Assembly: GCA_001899085.1 (NCBI GenBank)
Contig: MKVB01000001.1
Coordinates: forward strand, 30,639-94,638
DNA from: Devosia sp. 66-14
Lineage (GTDB): Bacteria; Pseudomonadota; Alphaproteobacteria; Rhizobiales; Devosiaceae
Reading direction: 5' to 3'
DNA: 64,000 nucleotides
Positions 28,692 through 38,189 of this stretch are shown here, in pieces. How positions within the stretch are numbered: the stretch's first letter is position 1; every line of letters begins with the position of its first letter. The notes under the pieces are model-generated. The model saw only the letters and a program-made list of their open reading frames with translations, did no database searches and was not told where the DNA came from. The position numbers were made by a program, and so were the translations under genes.

Positions 28692-29746
28692 AGGTTGACG
28701 ATTTCGACTTCGACCTGCCGGCCGAGAGCATTGCACTTCATCCGGCAGAGCCGCGCGACTCCGCGCGCATGCTGGTGGTGCGCCCCGGCGAAGCCTTGGT
28801 GGATGGCCATGTCCGCGATCTGCTGACCATTCTGCGCGCCGGCGATGTGCTGGTGGTGAACGACACCCGCGTGCTGCCGGCGGAGCTCACCGGCACCCGC
28901 ATCCGTGGTGAGTTGCGCGCCAATGTCAGCTTCAACCTGCACAAGCGGGTCGACACCAACACCTGGCGCGCCTTCGCCCGACCGGCCAAGAAACTGCATT
29001 TGCTCGACCGCCTGGAACTGGGCGACAATGGCTCGATCGCCGCCACGGTCACCGGCAAGGGCGAGACCGGCGAGATCACTCTGGCCTTCGACCTCGGCGG
29101 GGCTGAGCTCGACGAAGCGATCAAGGCGCATGGCGCCATGCCACTGCCGCCCTATATCGAGGCCAAGCGCCACACCGAAGAACGCGACAAGACCGACTAC
29201 CAGACCGTCTATGCGGCCCGCGACGGCGCCGTGGCCGCGCCGACCGCCGGGCTGCATTTCACCGAGAGCCTGTTGCAGCAGCTCGCCGATCTCGGCGTCA
29301 GCGTCGAACGCGTGACCCTGCATGTCGGAGCAGGGACGTTCCTGCCGGTGAAGGTCGACGATACCGATGACCACGTGATGCATGCCGAGTGGGGCGATAT
29401 CCCCGCAGCGGTGGTGGAGCGCATCCTCGCCGCCAGGGCGAAGGGCGGGCGGGTGATCGCGGTGGGCACCACCAGCCTCAGGCTGCTCGAGACGGCGGCG
29501 CGGGCCACCGGCACGCTGCAACCCTTCGTCGGCGATACCGACATCTTCATCACCCCGGGCTACCGCTTCAATGCGGTGGATATGCTGATGACCAATTTCC
29601 ACCTGCCGCGCTCGACGCTGTTCATGCTGGTCAGCGCGTTTGCCGGGCTGAACACCATGCGGGCCGCCTACCGCCATGCCATCGACGACGGCTACAGGTT
29701 CTATTCGTATGGCGACTCGAGCCTGCTGTTCCGGGCCGAGCCGTAG
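28688..29746 (+). CDS. queA: S-adenosylmethionine:tRNA ribosyltransferase-isomerase
   Basis: The product (352 aa) converts 7-aminomethyl-7-deazaguanine in tRNA to epoxyqueuosine. The family start [36 protein letters not shown], the YQTVYA... AAPTAGLHF block and [20 protein letters not shown] are all present. It overlaps the upstream gene by ATGA. tgt, the preceding enzyme of the queuosine pathway, follows after a REP-like repeat. Confidence 0.97.
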   Translation: MKVDDFDFDLPAESIALHPAEPRDSARMLVVRPGEALVDGHVRDLLTILRAGDVLVVNDTRVLPAELTGTRIRGELRANVSFNLHKRVDTNTWRAFARPAKKLHLLDRLELGDNGSIAATVTGKGETGEITLAFDLGGAELDEAIKAHGAMPLPPYIEAKRHTEERDKTDYQTVYAARDGAVAAPTAGLHFTESLLQQLADLGVSVERVTLHVGAGTFLPVKVDDTDDHVMHAEWGDIPAAVVERILAARAKGGRVIAVGTTSLRLLETAARATGTLQPFVGDTDIFITPGYRFNAVDMLMTNFHLPRSTLFMLVSAFAGLNTMRAAYRHAIDDGYRFYSYGDSSLLFRAEP

Positions 29747-29757
29747 ACGTCGGCTCA

Positions 29758-29868
29758 CCTCTCCCTTGGGGGAGAGGTCGGCCCGCAGGGCCGGGTGAGG
29801 GGGCCTTTCCCACGCCCGGCGATTGCTGCAAGGCCCCCTCACCCTGACCCTCTCCCCCAAGGGAGAGG
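29758..29868. repeat. REP-like compound inverted repeat between queA and tgt
   Basis: Outer arms CCTCTCCCTTGGGGGAGAGG (29758-29777) and its exact reverse complement (29849-29868) flank inner arms GGGTGAGGGGGCCTT (29793-29807) and AAGGCCCCCTCACCC (29830-29844). Each outer arm is also nearly self-complementary. This is the form of a paired repetitive extragenic palindrome. It lies in a 268-bp gap with no gene and may also end queA transcription. Confidence 0.75.
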
Positions 29869-30014
29869 GGACGCGCACTGGACCTCCTGCGCCTGGGCCG
29901 TTGGCCCCTCTGTCTGAACAGTGGGCCGACGAAGGCAGGCCTTCGCCGCGGCGGACGAGGAAGGGCCTCGCCGCGGGGTGACAGGAGGCGATCGGACGGC
30001 TAAGTAGCCGGGCC

Positions 30015-31145
30015 ATGAAATCCGATTACTCCTTCACCCTCCTCGCCACCGACGGCATGGCCCGGCGTGGCCGGATCGATACATGGCGCGGTGACGTGCA
30101 GACACCGGCCTTCATGCCGGTAGGTACGGTCGGCACCGTCAAGGCGATGTATCCCGAGCAGGTGCGCGACACCGGTGCGGATATCCTTCTGGGCAATACC
30201 TATCACCTGATGCTGCGTCCGGGCGCCGAGCGCGTCGCGGCGCTGGGCGGCCTGCACGACTTCATGGACTGGCAGTGCCCGATCCTCACCGACAGCGGTG
30301 GCTTTCAGGTGATGTCGCTGGCCAAGCTCAGGAAACTCACCGAGAAGGGCGTCACTTTCCGCTCGCATATCGACGGATCGGCGCACGAACTCACGCCGGA
30401 ACGCTCGATCGAGATCCAGACGCTGCTCGACAGCGACATCATCATGCAGCTCGACGAGTGCATTCCGCTGCCCTCCGACTACAAGGAGATGGAGCGGGCG
30501 ATGGAGCTTTCGCTGCGCTGGGCGCAGCGTTCCAAGGATGCGTTCGGCAACCAGCCGCATCGCTCGCTGCACGGTATCGTGCAGGGCGGCGACAATGCCG
30601 AACTGCGCGGGCGCTCGGCGGCAGGGCTGAAGTCGATCGGCTTCAACGGCTATTCGATCGGCGGCCTCGCTGTGGGCGAACCGCAGGAGGTGATGTTCCG
30701 GGTGCTCAGCGAGATCACCCCGGAACTGCCCACCGACAAGCCGCGCTACCTGATGGGGGTGGGCAAGCCCGACGACATTCTCGGCGGCATCGAGCGCGGC
30801 GTCGACATGTTCGATTGCGTGCATCCGACGCGCGCCGGCCGCCACGGGCACGCCTACACGCGCTTCGGTGTCATCAACCTGAAGAATGCCCGGCATAAGG
30901 ACGATCCGCGTCCCCTCGACGAGGAGTCCCCCAATCCGAACTGCCGCCGCTTCAGCCGCGCCTACCTGCATCACCTGATCCGCACCGAGGAGATGCTCGG
31001 TGCGATGATCCTCAGCCAGATCAACCTGAGCTACTACCAGCAGCTCTGCATCGGGGCCCGCGCCGCGATCGACGCTGGTGCGCTCGCCGATTATGCGGCA
31101 CAAACCCGAGCGACATGGGCGGCCGGCGACCTGCCGGTGCTCTGA
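30015..31145 (+). CDS. tgt: tRNA-guanine transglycosylase
   Basis: The product (376 aa) exchanges guanine-34 for preQ1 in tRNAs with GUN anticodons. It shows the substrate motif [20 protein letters not shown] with the general-base Asp, the nucleophile region [20 protein letters not shown] with [15 protein letters not shown], and the terminal [14 protein letters not shown]. The zinc site is unusual: the family CxCxxC is replaced by SPNPNC, keeping only the third cysteine and the downstream histidine. Length is normal. It is separated from queA by a repeat, so it may have its own promoter. Confidence 0.95.
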   Translation: MKSDYSFTLLATDGMARRGRIDTWRGDVQTPAFMPVGTVGTVKAMYPEQVRDTGADILLGNTYHLMLRPGAERVAALGGLHDFMDWQCPILTDSGGFQVMSLAKLRKLTEKGVTFRSHIDGSAHELTPERSIEIQTLLDSDIIMQLDECIPLPSDYKEMERAMELSLRWAQRSKDAFGNQPHRSLHGIVQGGDNAELRGRSAAGLKSIGFNGYSIGGLAVGEPQEVMFRVLSEITPELPTDKPRYLMGVGKPDDILGGIERGVDMFDCVHPTRAGRHGHAYTRFGVINLKNARHKDDPRPLDEESPNPNCRRFSRAYLHHLIRTEEMLGAMILSQINLSYYQQLCIGARAAIDAGALADYAAQTRATWAAGDLPVL

Positions 31146-31223
31146 TATGGAGCATGGTCAGGAAAAGGCGCAGGCTTTCCCGTCCGACCACGCGACCAAG
31201 TAACGAACCAGGAGAACAGCGTC

Positions 31224-32861
31224 ATGGCCACCACCCGCAAGTCCCTCCTTTACCCGCTGATGAAGTCGCGCAAGCGTCTCGACGAGACGACCATGCGCGA
31301 GCTGTTCGCGGGCGACCCGAACCGCTTCAAGAGCTTTTCGGCCAAGGCCGGCGACCTGTTGCTCGACTATTCGAAGAACCGCATCGACGAGAAGGCGATG
31401 GCGGCCCTGTTCGAACTGGCGCGCGCCGCCGGCGTCGAGGAGCGGCGCGACGCGATGTGGAAGGGCGAGCACATCAACGTCACCGAGGATCGCGCAGTCG
31501 AGCACATGGCGCTGCGCTATATGGGCGACAAGAAGGTGGTGGTCGACGGCAAGGACGTGATGCCCGAGGTGCGCGGCGTCCTGGCGGCGATGAAGGGTTT
31601 TTCCGACGCCGTGCGCAACGGCGCGATCAAGGGCTCGAGCGGCGACAGCTTCACCGACGTCGTCAATATCGGCATTGGCGGCTCGGACCTCGGCCCGGCC
31701 ATGGTGACGCTGGCGCTGGCGCCCTACACTCGTCCGGACCTTCGGGCGCACTACGTCTCCAACGTCGACGGCGCGCATATCCATGACGTGCTGAAGGGGC
31801 TCGACCCGAAGCGGACGATGTTCATCGTCGCCTCCAAGACCTTCACCACCGACGAGACCATGACCAACGCGGCCACCGCCCGCGCCTGGATCGCCAAGGC
31901 GCTGGGAGAGGCGGCGGTGCCGGACCACTTCGCGGCGCTCTCGACCAACCTCCAGGCCTGTGCCGATTTCGGCATCAAGTCCGATCGCATCTTTGGCTTC
32001 TGGGATTGGGTCGGCGGGCGCTACTCGGTTTGGTCGGCCATCGGCCTGCCCGTGGCGATCGCCGTCGGGTACGAGAATTTCGAGGCGTTCCTCCGGGGCG
32101 CTTACGAGATGGACCAGCATTTCCTCAAGACCAAGCTGGAAAAGAACCTGCCGGTCATCATGGGCGTGCTCGGCGTCTGGTACCGCAATGCCTGGGGCTT
32201 CTCGACCCACGCCGTGCTGCCCTACGACCAGCGGCTTTCCCGCTTCGCCGCCTACCTGCAGCAGCAGGACATGGAATCGAACGGCAAGTCGGTAACGCTC
32301 TCCGGCAAGCCGGTGGATTATCCGACCGGCCCGATCATCTGGGGCGAGCCTGGCACCAATGGCCAGCACGCGTTCTACCAGTTGATCCACCAGGGCACCG
32401 ACGTCATCCCGGTGGATTTCCTCATCGCCGCGCAGCCGCACGAGCAGCTGCCGCCGCACCATGACAAGCTGGTGGCAAACGTCCTGGCGCAGTCCGAAGC
32501 GCTGATGCTGGGCAAGACCAAGGACGAAGTTGTGGCCGAACTCAGCGCGCAGGGCCTCGACAAGGCGCGGATCAAGGAACTGACCCCGCACAAGATGTTC
32601 CCCGGCAACCGCCCGTCGAACACGCTGATGTATCCCAAGCTGACGCCCGAGCGGCTCGGCAGCCTGATCGCGCTCTACGAGCACAAGGTGTTCGTGCAGG
32701 GCACCATCTGGGGCGTCAATTCCTACGACCAGTGGGGCGTCGAACTGGGCAAGCAACTCGCCAAGGCATTGTTGCCCAAGGTGCAGGGCACTCAGAAGGC
32801 GACCGCCCATGACAGTTCTACCCGTGGCCTGGTCGACGCCTATCTCAAGCTCAAGCAGTAA
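31224..32861 (+). CDS. pgi: Glucose-6-phosphate isomerase
   Basis: The product (545 aa) interconverts glucose 6-phosphate and fructose 6-phosphate. Sugar-phosphate site residues occur in [20 protein letters not shown] and [18 protein letters not shown] signatures are [20 protein letters not shown] and [21 protein letters not shown] precedes the ATG. Fructose 6-phosphate is also the substrate of glmS in this window. Confidence 0.97.
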   Translation: MATTRKSLLYPLMKSRKRLDETTMRELFAGDPNRFKSFSAKAGDLLLDYSKNRIDEKAMAALFELARAAGVEERRDAMWKGEHINVTEDRAVEHMALRYMGDKKVVVDGKDVMPEVRGVLAAMKGFSDAVRNGAIKGSSGDSFTDVVNIGIGGSDLGPAMVTLALAPYTRPDLRAHYVSNVDGAHIHDVLKGLDPKRTMFIVASKTFTTDETMTNAATARAWIAKALGEAAVPDHFAALSTNLQACADFGIKSDRIFGFWDWVGGRYSVWSAIGLPVAIAVGYENFEAFLRGAYEMDQHFLKTKLEKNLPVIMGVLGVWYRNAWGFSTHAVLPYDQRLSRFAAYLQQQDMESNGKSVTLSGKPVDYPTGPIIWGEPGTNGQHAFYQLIHQGTDVIPVDFLIAAQPHEQLPPHHDKLVANVLAQSEALMLGKTKDEVVAELSAQGLDKARIKELTPHKMFPGNRPSNTLMYPKLTPERLGSLIALYEHKVFVQGTIWGVNSYDQWGVELGKQLAKALLPKVQGTQKATAHDSSTRGLVDAYLKLKQ

Positions 32862-32993
32862 GCTCAGGCGGTGGCTGGAGCGGGGCACGAGCAGGCCCGG
32901 CCCAGCCGCTCGCAACAACGGCTGCAGGCGTGCTGCCTGGCGCGCCTGACCGCCTGCTGTTGACCTCCGGGCCATGGCGTCGCAAAAGCGGAC

Positions 32994-33746
32994 ATGACCA
33001 TCACCACCGAAGCCGAACTCGAGAAACTCAAGGCCATCGGCCGCGTCTGTGCGGTGGCTCGCGACGCCATGGCGGCGGCGCTGGCCCCGGGGATCACCAC
33101 ACAGCAACTCGACGATATCGGCCGGCGTATTCTTGATGCGGCCGGCGCGCGCTCGGCGCCCGAGATCACCTATGATTTTCCGGGTGCCACCTGCATCTCG
33201 GTGAATGAGGAGATCGCGCACGGCATTCCCGGATCGCGCGTCATCCAGGCGGGCGACCTGGTGAATATCGATGTCTCGGCCGAGCTCGACGGAGTGTTCG
33301 CCGATACTGGAGCATCGTTCCTCGTGCCGGAGGCCGACCCGCGGCTGGTGACGCTCTGCCGTGATGGCAAGCGGGCAATGTGGGAAGGAATCCGCGCGGT
33401 CAAGACCGGCGCGCCGCTCAACGGTATCGGCATCGCCATCGGCGCCTTTGCCAAAAAGCACCGCTATACGCTGATCGAGAATCTGGCCAGCCACGGTGTC
33501 GGCGACAGCCTGCACGATGAGCCGGGCGAAATTGCCACCTGGCCGGACAAGTCCGATCGCCGGCTGATCACCGAAGGGCTGGTGTTCACTGTCGAGCCGT
33601 TTCTGTCGTTGGGTGGCCGCATGGCGGAGCAGCGCGACGAGGACGACGAATGGACGCTGGTGGCCGATCCTCCGGCGCCTTGCGTGCAGTACGAGCACAC
33701 CATCGTCGCGACGCGTCGTGGCGCCATTGTGGTGACGGCGGCGTAA
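32994..33746 (+). CDS. map: Type I methionine aminopeptidase
   Basis: A 250-residue metallo-aminopeptidase that removes initiator methionine. All five metal ligands can be placed: Asp in VNIDVS, Asp in FADTGA, His in ASHGVGDSLHDEPGE, Glu in TVEPFLS and Glu in VQYEHTIVATR. Some surrounding positions are less usual (ASHGVG where GHGIG is common), and no N-terminal zinc finger exists. It may be a second, divergent map copy; this cannot be tested from one window. Confidence 0.9.
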   Translation: MTITTEAELEKLKAIGRVCAVARDAMAAALAPGITTQQLDDIGRRILDAAGARSAPEITYDFPGATCISVNEEIAHGIPGSRVIQAGDLVNIDVSAELDGVFADTGASFLVPEADPRLVTLCRDGKRAMWEGIRAVKTGAPLNGIGIAIGAFAKKHRYTLIENLASHGVGDSLHDEPGEIATWPDKSDRRLITEGLVFTVEPFLSLGGRMAEQRDEDDEWTLVADPPAPCVQYEHTIVATRRGAIVVTAA

Positions 33747-33867
33747 GTGCGGCGGCGCGCTGAACGGTACCTGAAGGGGCGGTTCCAAACGCGTTCAAAA
33801 TCAGTGCGCTAGGGTCACCTCAACGCTGCACGCGCAGCCCCGACCCGAACCTTCAAGGACTACCCAG

Positions 33868-34311
33868 ATGACCGTTCTCAACACCCTCCGGCAGACCGGC
33901 CGCGCCGCGGTTCTCGCCGTTGTCCTCGCCGGCACCGCCCTGAGCGCGGTTCCCGTCCAGGCCGCCCCGAACATGAATGGCTTCTCGCTCGACGTTAAGC
34001 CGCAGGGCGGCGACCAGAAGCAACTGCAGCAGTTCAAGAAGAAGAACTTCGGCCCGAACGATTTCTTCAACTGGTGCCTGACCGACAAGCAGATCCGCCG
34101 CGGCCTGCAGAACTACGGCTTCTTCGACGTCGAGGTGGTCGACCACCTGAGCAAGAATCGCGTGCGGGTCGAAGCCGGCTATGACGACTGGGTCTACTCG
34201 ATGCGCATCAACCGCTGCTCGGGCCTCGTCGATCGCCTGAAGAAGCTCTACCCCATCGATGACGAAGACGATTGGGGCGACGACGACGACTGGTACCCGA
34301 CGCCGTACTGA
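33868..34311 (+). CDS. Small secreted protein with acidic tail
   Basis: A 147-residue protein with a signal peptide (AAVLAVVLAGTALSAVPVQA). The mature part has FKKKNFGPNDFFNWCLTDKQ, a helix-rich RRGLQNYGFFDVEVVDHLS and INRCSGLVDRLKKLYP, giving two cysteines, and ends in an Asp-rich tail (DDEDDWGDDDDWYPTPY). The segment resembles PepSY-like or outer-surface small proteins of Rhizobiales but is not assigned. A strong terminator follows immediately, so it is probably a single-gene unit. Confidence 0.78.
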   Translation: MTVLNTLRQTGRAAVLAVVLAGTALSAVPVQAAPNMNGFSLDVKPQGGDQKQLQQFKKKNFGPNDFFNWCLTDKQIRRGLQNYGFFDVEVVDHLSKNRVRVEAGYDDWVYSMRINRCSGLVDRLKKLYPIDDEDDWGDDDDWYPTPY

Positions 34312-34322
34312 TGGGTTTGGAG

Positions 34323-34351
34323 CAGGGGCCGAAACGGCCCCTGTTCTTTTT
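34323..34351 (+). terminator. Rho-independent terminator
   Basis: CAGGGGCCG-AAA-CGGCCCCTG (34323-34343) followed by TTCTTTTT. A perfect 9-bp GC-rich stem with a T tract, 11 bases after the preceding stop. Confidence 0.9.
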
Positions 34352-34369
34352 CCTCTTCTGCGCCGCGGG

Positions 34370-35140
34370 CTACAGATCGATACGCCGGAACAGCCACCAG
34401 GGCATTTCGCGCACCAGGCGCATGATCAGCCGCCACCGCCGTGGCGCATACTGTACCGGCCCGCCGCGATCCGCCGCCCGTCGCACCAGCCGGGCGACCG
34501 CATCGGCCGAGGCCAGCTTGCGCCCCGGTGGGCCCTTCGCCGTCATCGCCGTTGCGGTCGGGCCAGGCTTCACCACCACGGCGCGCGGACCCTTGCCGAC
34601 GAAGCGGTGGGCGATGCCTTCGACCAGGGTCTCGATGCCGGCCTTGGTCGAGGCATAGATGAAGTTCTTGCGCCGGCCGCGATCGCCGGCGACCGACCCC
34701 AGCACCACCAGGGCGCCGTAACCCTGCGCCTCGAGCAGATCGGCAGCGGCCAGCGACCAGAGGGCTGTGGACGTGTAGTTGGTAGCCATCATCCTCGCGG
34801 CGACCGCGAGGTCGGCTGCGGCCACCGACTGCTCGGGCATGATCGCATAGGCGATGTGGAGATGGTCGACGCCGCCAAGCCGGGCAGCGAGCGCCGGCAG
34901 CGCACTTGCCGGATCGGCGGTGACCAGATCGAGCTCCGCCGTCTCGCAGCGGCTGGCGCCCAGCTTCAACAGGCGTCCGGCGAGGGCGGCAAGCCTGTTG
35001 CTGTCACGACCGACCAGCAGCAGCGTGGCGCCCTCGGCCGCGTAGAGCTGCGCGGTGGCTTCGGCGATGCCGGAACTGGCGCCCAGGATCAGCACGCGCA
35101 ACGGTCCGGCTGCGCGGCGGCTCGATTCGATTTCGTCCAT
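34370..35140 (-). CDS. SDR family NAD(P)-dependent oxidoreductase
   Basis: About 256 aa from ATG 35140. A Rossmann fold opens with RVLILGASSGIAEATAQLYA (TGxxxGxG type), VGRDSNRL follows, and the active site includes GSVAGDRGRRKNFIYASTKA with Ser and YxxxK (YASTK). The C-terminus RAADRGGPVQYAPRRWRLIM and MPWWLFRRIDL resembles reductases of the DprE2-like or fatty-acyl type. The substrate is unknown. An upstream in-frame ATG at about 35164 is possible, with no clear ribosome binding site for either. Confidence 0.85.
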   Translation of the reverse strand: MDEIESSRRAAGPLRVLILGASSGIAEATAQLYAAEGATLLLVGRDSNRLAALAGRLLKLGASRCETAELDLVTADPASALPALAARLGGVDHLHIAYAIMPEQSVAAADLAVAARMMATNYTSTALWSLAAADLLEAQGYGALVVLGSVAGDRGRRKNFIYASTKAGIETLVEGIAHRFVGKGPRAVVVKPGPTATAMTAKGPPGRKLASADAVARLVRRAADRGGPVQYAPRRWRLIMRLVREMPWWLFRRIDL

Positions 35141-35469
35141 GCGCCATGACTTAGCAGCCATAATGAAACATGGCGTTACGGGCGCCTCGCGCCACAATTT
35201 GCCGGGAGTAGCGACGTCGCGGATGGGGAAGAGGCTCGTCTGCCGTTTCGTTGGCCAGAGCGGGAAATCGGAAAAACCGCAATGTTCCCCGTACCCATCG
35301 CGTCCGATTGACACGCGCCGTCACTGCACGGGGTAACGCTCCGGCCCCCGAGCGGTTGCGCGGTGGGTACAAGTTTACCGACCGCGTTTCCGCCCCATTG
35401 CAGTCCTGCCCGGAACACACTGAACCCTTAGCGTTTGCGGGTATCCACAGCAGATCGGGGGGCATTCCG
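35141..35469. other. Intergenic region without recognised features
   Basis: About 330 bp between the SDR gene and a divergent small gene. TTGACA occurs near 35308 without a good -10. I see no RNA gene, repeat or convincing coding frame. Confidence 0.4.
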
Positions 35470-35835
35470 ATGACTGCCATGACCATCCGACCGTCCTTGC
35501 TGGACGACGACATCGCCGCGGCGTTCGAACGCGAAAAGAGCCTGTTCATGGCCCGCAACACGGAGCGTTGCGGGCACCTGCTGGTGCGCTTCGGGCTCGA
35601 CGAGGCCGATATCGGCTTCGCCATCAGTGCGGCATTCACGCTCGACGAGGCCCGCAACTGGCAGCAGATCGAGGTGACGGTGCCGCTCGCGGAGCTGCGC
35701 CGCGAAGGTGGGCCGGACCACGGCCTGATCTCGGCCTTTGGCGAGCTCGACGAAGGGATCAGCGCCGCGCGCATTGCCCGCCTGTTTGCGCCCCTCTCCG
35801 TCGCCCAACGCATGGCGGGCGGACGTCGCGACTAG
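35470..35835 (+). CDS. Hypothetical soluble protein (121 aa)
   Basis: A 121-residue protein with a mixed fold and no signal peptide (MTAMTIRPSLLDDDIAAAFE at the start). It has LLVRFGLDEADIGFAISAAF and VTVPLAELRREGGPDHGLIS. GGGGGG stands 7 bases before the ATG at 35470. I do not recognise the family. A 74-aa gene follows on the same strand after about 100 bases. Confidence 0.6.
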   Translation: MTAMTIRPSLLDDDIAAAFEREKSLFMARNTERCGHLLVRFGLDEADIGFAISAAFTLDEARNWQQIEVTVPLAELRREGGPDHGLISAFGELDEGISAARIARLFAPLSVAQRMAGGRRD

Positions 35836-35936
35836 ATCATCCTGTTACGCGCGCCTGGCACGGGACCGACATGGCCCCGCCGGCAAGCGCGCACCTGCAA
35901 CCGAAGGTGGCCGTCTGTCGCGGCCGGGGAGCACAT

Positions 35937-36161
35937 ATGAAAACCTGCTGGTTCATCGTCATCGAGAGCATGGGCTCGTGGTGGGTCGACTGCGAGGGAA
36001 AGGCCTATGGCCCGTTCGACTCCCGCGAGGATGCGCAGAGCGAGGCCCGCCGGATCGCCATTACCTATGGCGACGGTGAGCGCCGGTCGGAGGTATTTGC
36101 GCCAACCGACCAGGGCTCGCATCGGTTGATCTGGAAGGGGCCGCTGCCCACCACCTCGTGA
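35937..36161 (+). CDS. Hypothetical small protein (74 aa)
   Basis: A 74-residue protein starting MKTCWFIVIESMGSWWVDCE, with GPFDSREDAQSEARRIAITY and a closing HRLIWKGPLP. The arrangement (aromatic beta strands, then a GPF...EAxxxA helix) is that of short bacterial proteins that read as a single small alpha/beta domain; the function is unknown. GGGGAG lies 7 bases before the ATG. Confidence 0.7.
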   Translation: MKTCWFIVIESMGSWWVDCEGKAYGPFDSREDAQSEARRIAITYGDGERRSEVFAPTDQGSHRLIWKGPLPTTS

Positions 36162-36173
36162 GGTTGCGGCGCG

Positions 36174-36482
36174 TCAACGCTGGTCGTTGTACGGCTCCTT
36201 GATCGTACCGACGCGGCGCGCCAGCGCCGAGAATGACAGTGCGCCATCATCGGAGACCGTTGCGTTGGCGATCCGCAGCAGCCGCGCCGGAAATGCCAGC
36301 GCGTCGCGCTCCGCCGGTCTGAGACTCTCGACCGAGCGATTGTCGTTGATCGCCGTCTGTTCGGCCGCGCGCATGGCGTCGTCGACATCCTGCCGGGAGA
36401 TCAATCCCTTGGCGATCATCGTCTCGTGCATGGCGGCGATGGCGAGATAGAGGCCCTCGAGCTGCAGATTGGCGGTGTTCAT
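36174..36482 (-). CDS. Hypothetical helical protein (102 aa)
   Basis: About 102 aa from the ATG at 36482 (AAGGGA upstream). A helical N-terminus (LQLEGLYLAIAAMHETMIAK) with ISRQDVDDAMRAAEQTA is followed by ESLRPAERDALAFPARLLRI. It has no membrane segment or known domain. It lies downstream of the microprotein cluster on the same strand and could be part of that unit. Confidence 0.65.
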   Translation of the reverse strand: MNTANLQLEGLYLAIAAMHETMIAKGLISRQDVDDAMRAAEQTAINDNRSVESLRPAERDALAFPARLLRIANATVSDDGALSFSALARRVGTIKEPYNDQR

Positions 36483-36546
36483 GGCGCGTCCCTTGTCTGC
36501 AAAATGAAGAGGCGGGCCGGAGCCCGCCTCCATGCTGCGCTCATCC

Positions 36547-36624
36547 TCAGCGGATGAACAGCACGATGATGATGATCAGCCAGATCGGAACGCCCAGCAG
36601 CCAGAGTCCAAGTCCTCGCAGCAT
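36547..36624 (-). CDS. 25-residue hydrophobic microprotein
   Basis: A single transmembrane helix: MLRGLGLWLLGVPIWLIIII and then VLFIR. AAGGAG lies 8 bases before the ATG. Very similar short sequences (MLRTLGLWLLGxP type) occur across Rhizobiales, often overlooked. The function is unknown. It sits 11 bases after the stop of the upstream 303-aa membrane protein gene, so it is probably co-transcribed. Confidence 0.7.
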   Translation of the reverse strand: MLRGLGLWLLGVPIWLIIIIVLFIR

Positions 36625-36635
36625 TGTGCTTCTCC

Positions 36636-37547
36636 TTATCGAACGCGCCGGAACACGGTGCGGAACACGGTGCCCTGGTCGCGATGGTTGCCGCCCATCT
36701 GGGCCGCCCAGAAGGCGCCCACTGCGCCGACCAGCAACGCCGCAGCGGTCAGGAAGGCGCCGATGACACCGGCCTTGCGGGCGGTTTCAGCTGCTGCCGC
36801 GGCGTCCGCCTTGGCCTTGTCGACAGCCGCCATCACCTCGGTTACCCGGGCATTGGCTTCGTCCGGGGTAAGGCCGGTATTGGTGGCGACGACCTGGGCG
36901 AGATAGGCCTTGTCCGGGTCGCTCACCGAACCGGCGATGGCCGCCTGAGCGAGGAGGCGTCCGGTCTCGGCACGAACTGCGGTCGTGTCACCGGTCGGGG
37001 TGGCGGCCGCGGTCGCTGACGGACGGAACAGCTGATCGACGAAGTAGGCGTTGGGGTCGAGCGCACTGCCGGCTTCGTCGGCCGCTGTGGCCGCCGCGGT
37101 GGTCAGCGTCGACGCGGCGGCGCCCACGGCATTGGCCGCTGCGCTGATGCCGCCGACGGCGATGAGCCCACCGATCACCAGTGCGCCGGCCCAGACCAGC
37201 AGGCCATGCGCTCCGTCGCGCACATCCGCTTCGTCTTCGGTGGCGTCGTAGTGACGCCGCCGCAGGCGCCCCGTCAGATAGGCCCCGGCCATGAAGCTCG
37301 AGACCTCCACCCACAGCAGCCAGGTGGCCGCGGCGATGGCGATCCAGATCATCGGCACGTCGGGGCCGGCCCGGAAGTTGACGAAGCTGAGCCCGATGGC
37401 CGAGCCGAAGCTCAGCAGCACCAGCGAGATCGCCGAAGCGAGCACGATACCGGCGATGATCGCCGGCCAGTCGACATAGGAGCTGTTGTCCGGCTTGGCG
37501 ACCGGCGCCGCGGTGACGATGACGTCTGTTTCACTCGGAATGGTCAT
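36636..37547 (-). CDS. Multi-pass membrane protein of unknown function
   Basis: A 303-residue protein with hydrophobic helices near 27-55 (PAIIAGIVLASAISLVLLSF), 65-90, 115-140 and 265-290 (VIGAFLTAAALLVGAVGAFW). A long Ala/Thr-rich, partly coiled soluble stretch lies between about 140 and 260. Similar proteins in rhizobia lie beside tiny membrane proteins and are sometimes called PhnA-like, a label I would not rely on. It is flanked by 24- and 25-residue microprotein genes on the same strand. Confidence 0.75.
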   Translation of the reverse strand: MTIPSETDVIVTAAPVAKPDNSSYVDWPAIIAGIVLASAISLVLLSFGSAIGLSFVNFRAGPDVPMIWIAIAAATWLLWVEVSSFMAGAYLTGRLRRRHYDATEDEADVRDGAHGLLVWAGALVIGGLIAVGGISAAANAVGAAASTLTTAAATAADEAGSALDPNAYFVDQLFRPSATAAATPTGDTTAVRAETGRLLAQAAIAGSVSDPDKAYLAQVVATNTGLTPDEANARVTEVMAAVDKAKADAAAAAETARKAGVIGAFLTAAALLVGAVGAFWAAQMGGNHRDQGTVFRTVFRRVR

Positions 37548-37557
37548 GGCGCGGCCC

Positions 37558-37632
37558 TTACCTCAGCCCGAAGAAGGACAGGACGGCGAGAATGACGACC
37601 ACGAGGCCGACGAGGTAGATGATCCCGTTCAT
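37558..37632 (-). CDS. 24-residue hydrophobic microprotein
   Basis: MNGIIYLVGLVVVILAVLSF and then FGLR: one predicted membrane helix. AAAGGAG lies 10 bases upstream. Near-identical tiny proteins recur in Hyphomicrobiales. The stop is 10 bases before the start of the 303-aa membrane protein gene, so the two are likely in one operon. Confidence 0.7.
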   Translation of the reverse strand: MNGIIYLVGLVVVILAVLSFFGLR

Positions 37633-37711
37633 TTTTCTTGTTCTCCTTTGACGCAGTTCGTCACGGAAAAGTCTGGAAACGGGCGATTGGTTGCCTTGCT
37701 TGGCAAATATC

Positions 37712-38122
37712 CTACTGGCTTCGTCCGGCGGCGGTCCGACGATCGATCTCTTCAATGGCGTCTTTGTCGCGCGCGACGCGTTCGGCGATCATCCGGCGCA
37801 GCTTGTGCAGCTCCTGGCCGGTGAGATCCTCGGCGCCGATCAGCCGATTGTCGGCGCGCTTAAGCGCCAGGATCAGTTCGTCGAGCTTGGCCTGAACGGC
37901 CTCGCCGTCACGGTTCTGCGTGTGCTGCACGACGAACACCATGAGAAAGGTGACGATGGTCGTCGCGGTATTGACGACCAGTTGCCAGGTCTCCGAGAAG
38001 CCGAAGAAGGGCCCACTGATCGCCCAGAGCAGGATCAGCCCGCAGGCCAGCGCGAAGGTGGCCGGCTTGCCGGCGCCCCGAGAGACGATGTTGGAGAACT
38101 GGTGGAAGAACCCTGCGGACAT
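37712..38122 (-). CDS. Low-affinity iron permease family protein
   Basis: About 136 aa from the ATG at 38122, chosen for the AGGGG site. Two transmembrane helices (TFALACGLILLWAISGPFFG and WQLVVNTATTIVTFLMVFVV) are followed by QHTQNRDGEAVQAKLDELIL, the family signature, and a charged cytoplasmic tail. The family name comes from yeast Fet4; bacterial members have no proven iron transport. It lies in the tiny membrane-protein cluster. Confidence 0.9.
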   Translation of the reverse strand: MSAGFFHQFSNIVSRGAGKPATFALACGLILLWAISGPFFGFSETWQLVVNTATTIVTFLMVFVVQHTQNRDGEAVQAKLDELILALKRADNRLIGAEDLTGQELHKLRRMIAERVARDKDAIEEIDRRTAAGRSQ

Positions 38123-38189
38123 CTGGAACCCCTGCATTGCGCGGCGTTCCAATCAATCGTCACGAGACCGGGGTGGTTCCCCTCGCGGT

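Noticed and set aside
31158..33788. An 876-codon open frame antisense to pgi and map
   Set aside because: It spans two clear genes on the other strand and shows no recognisable domain.
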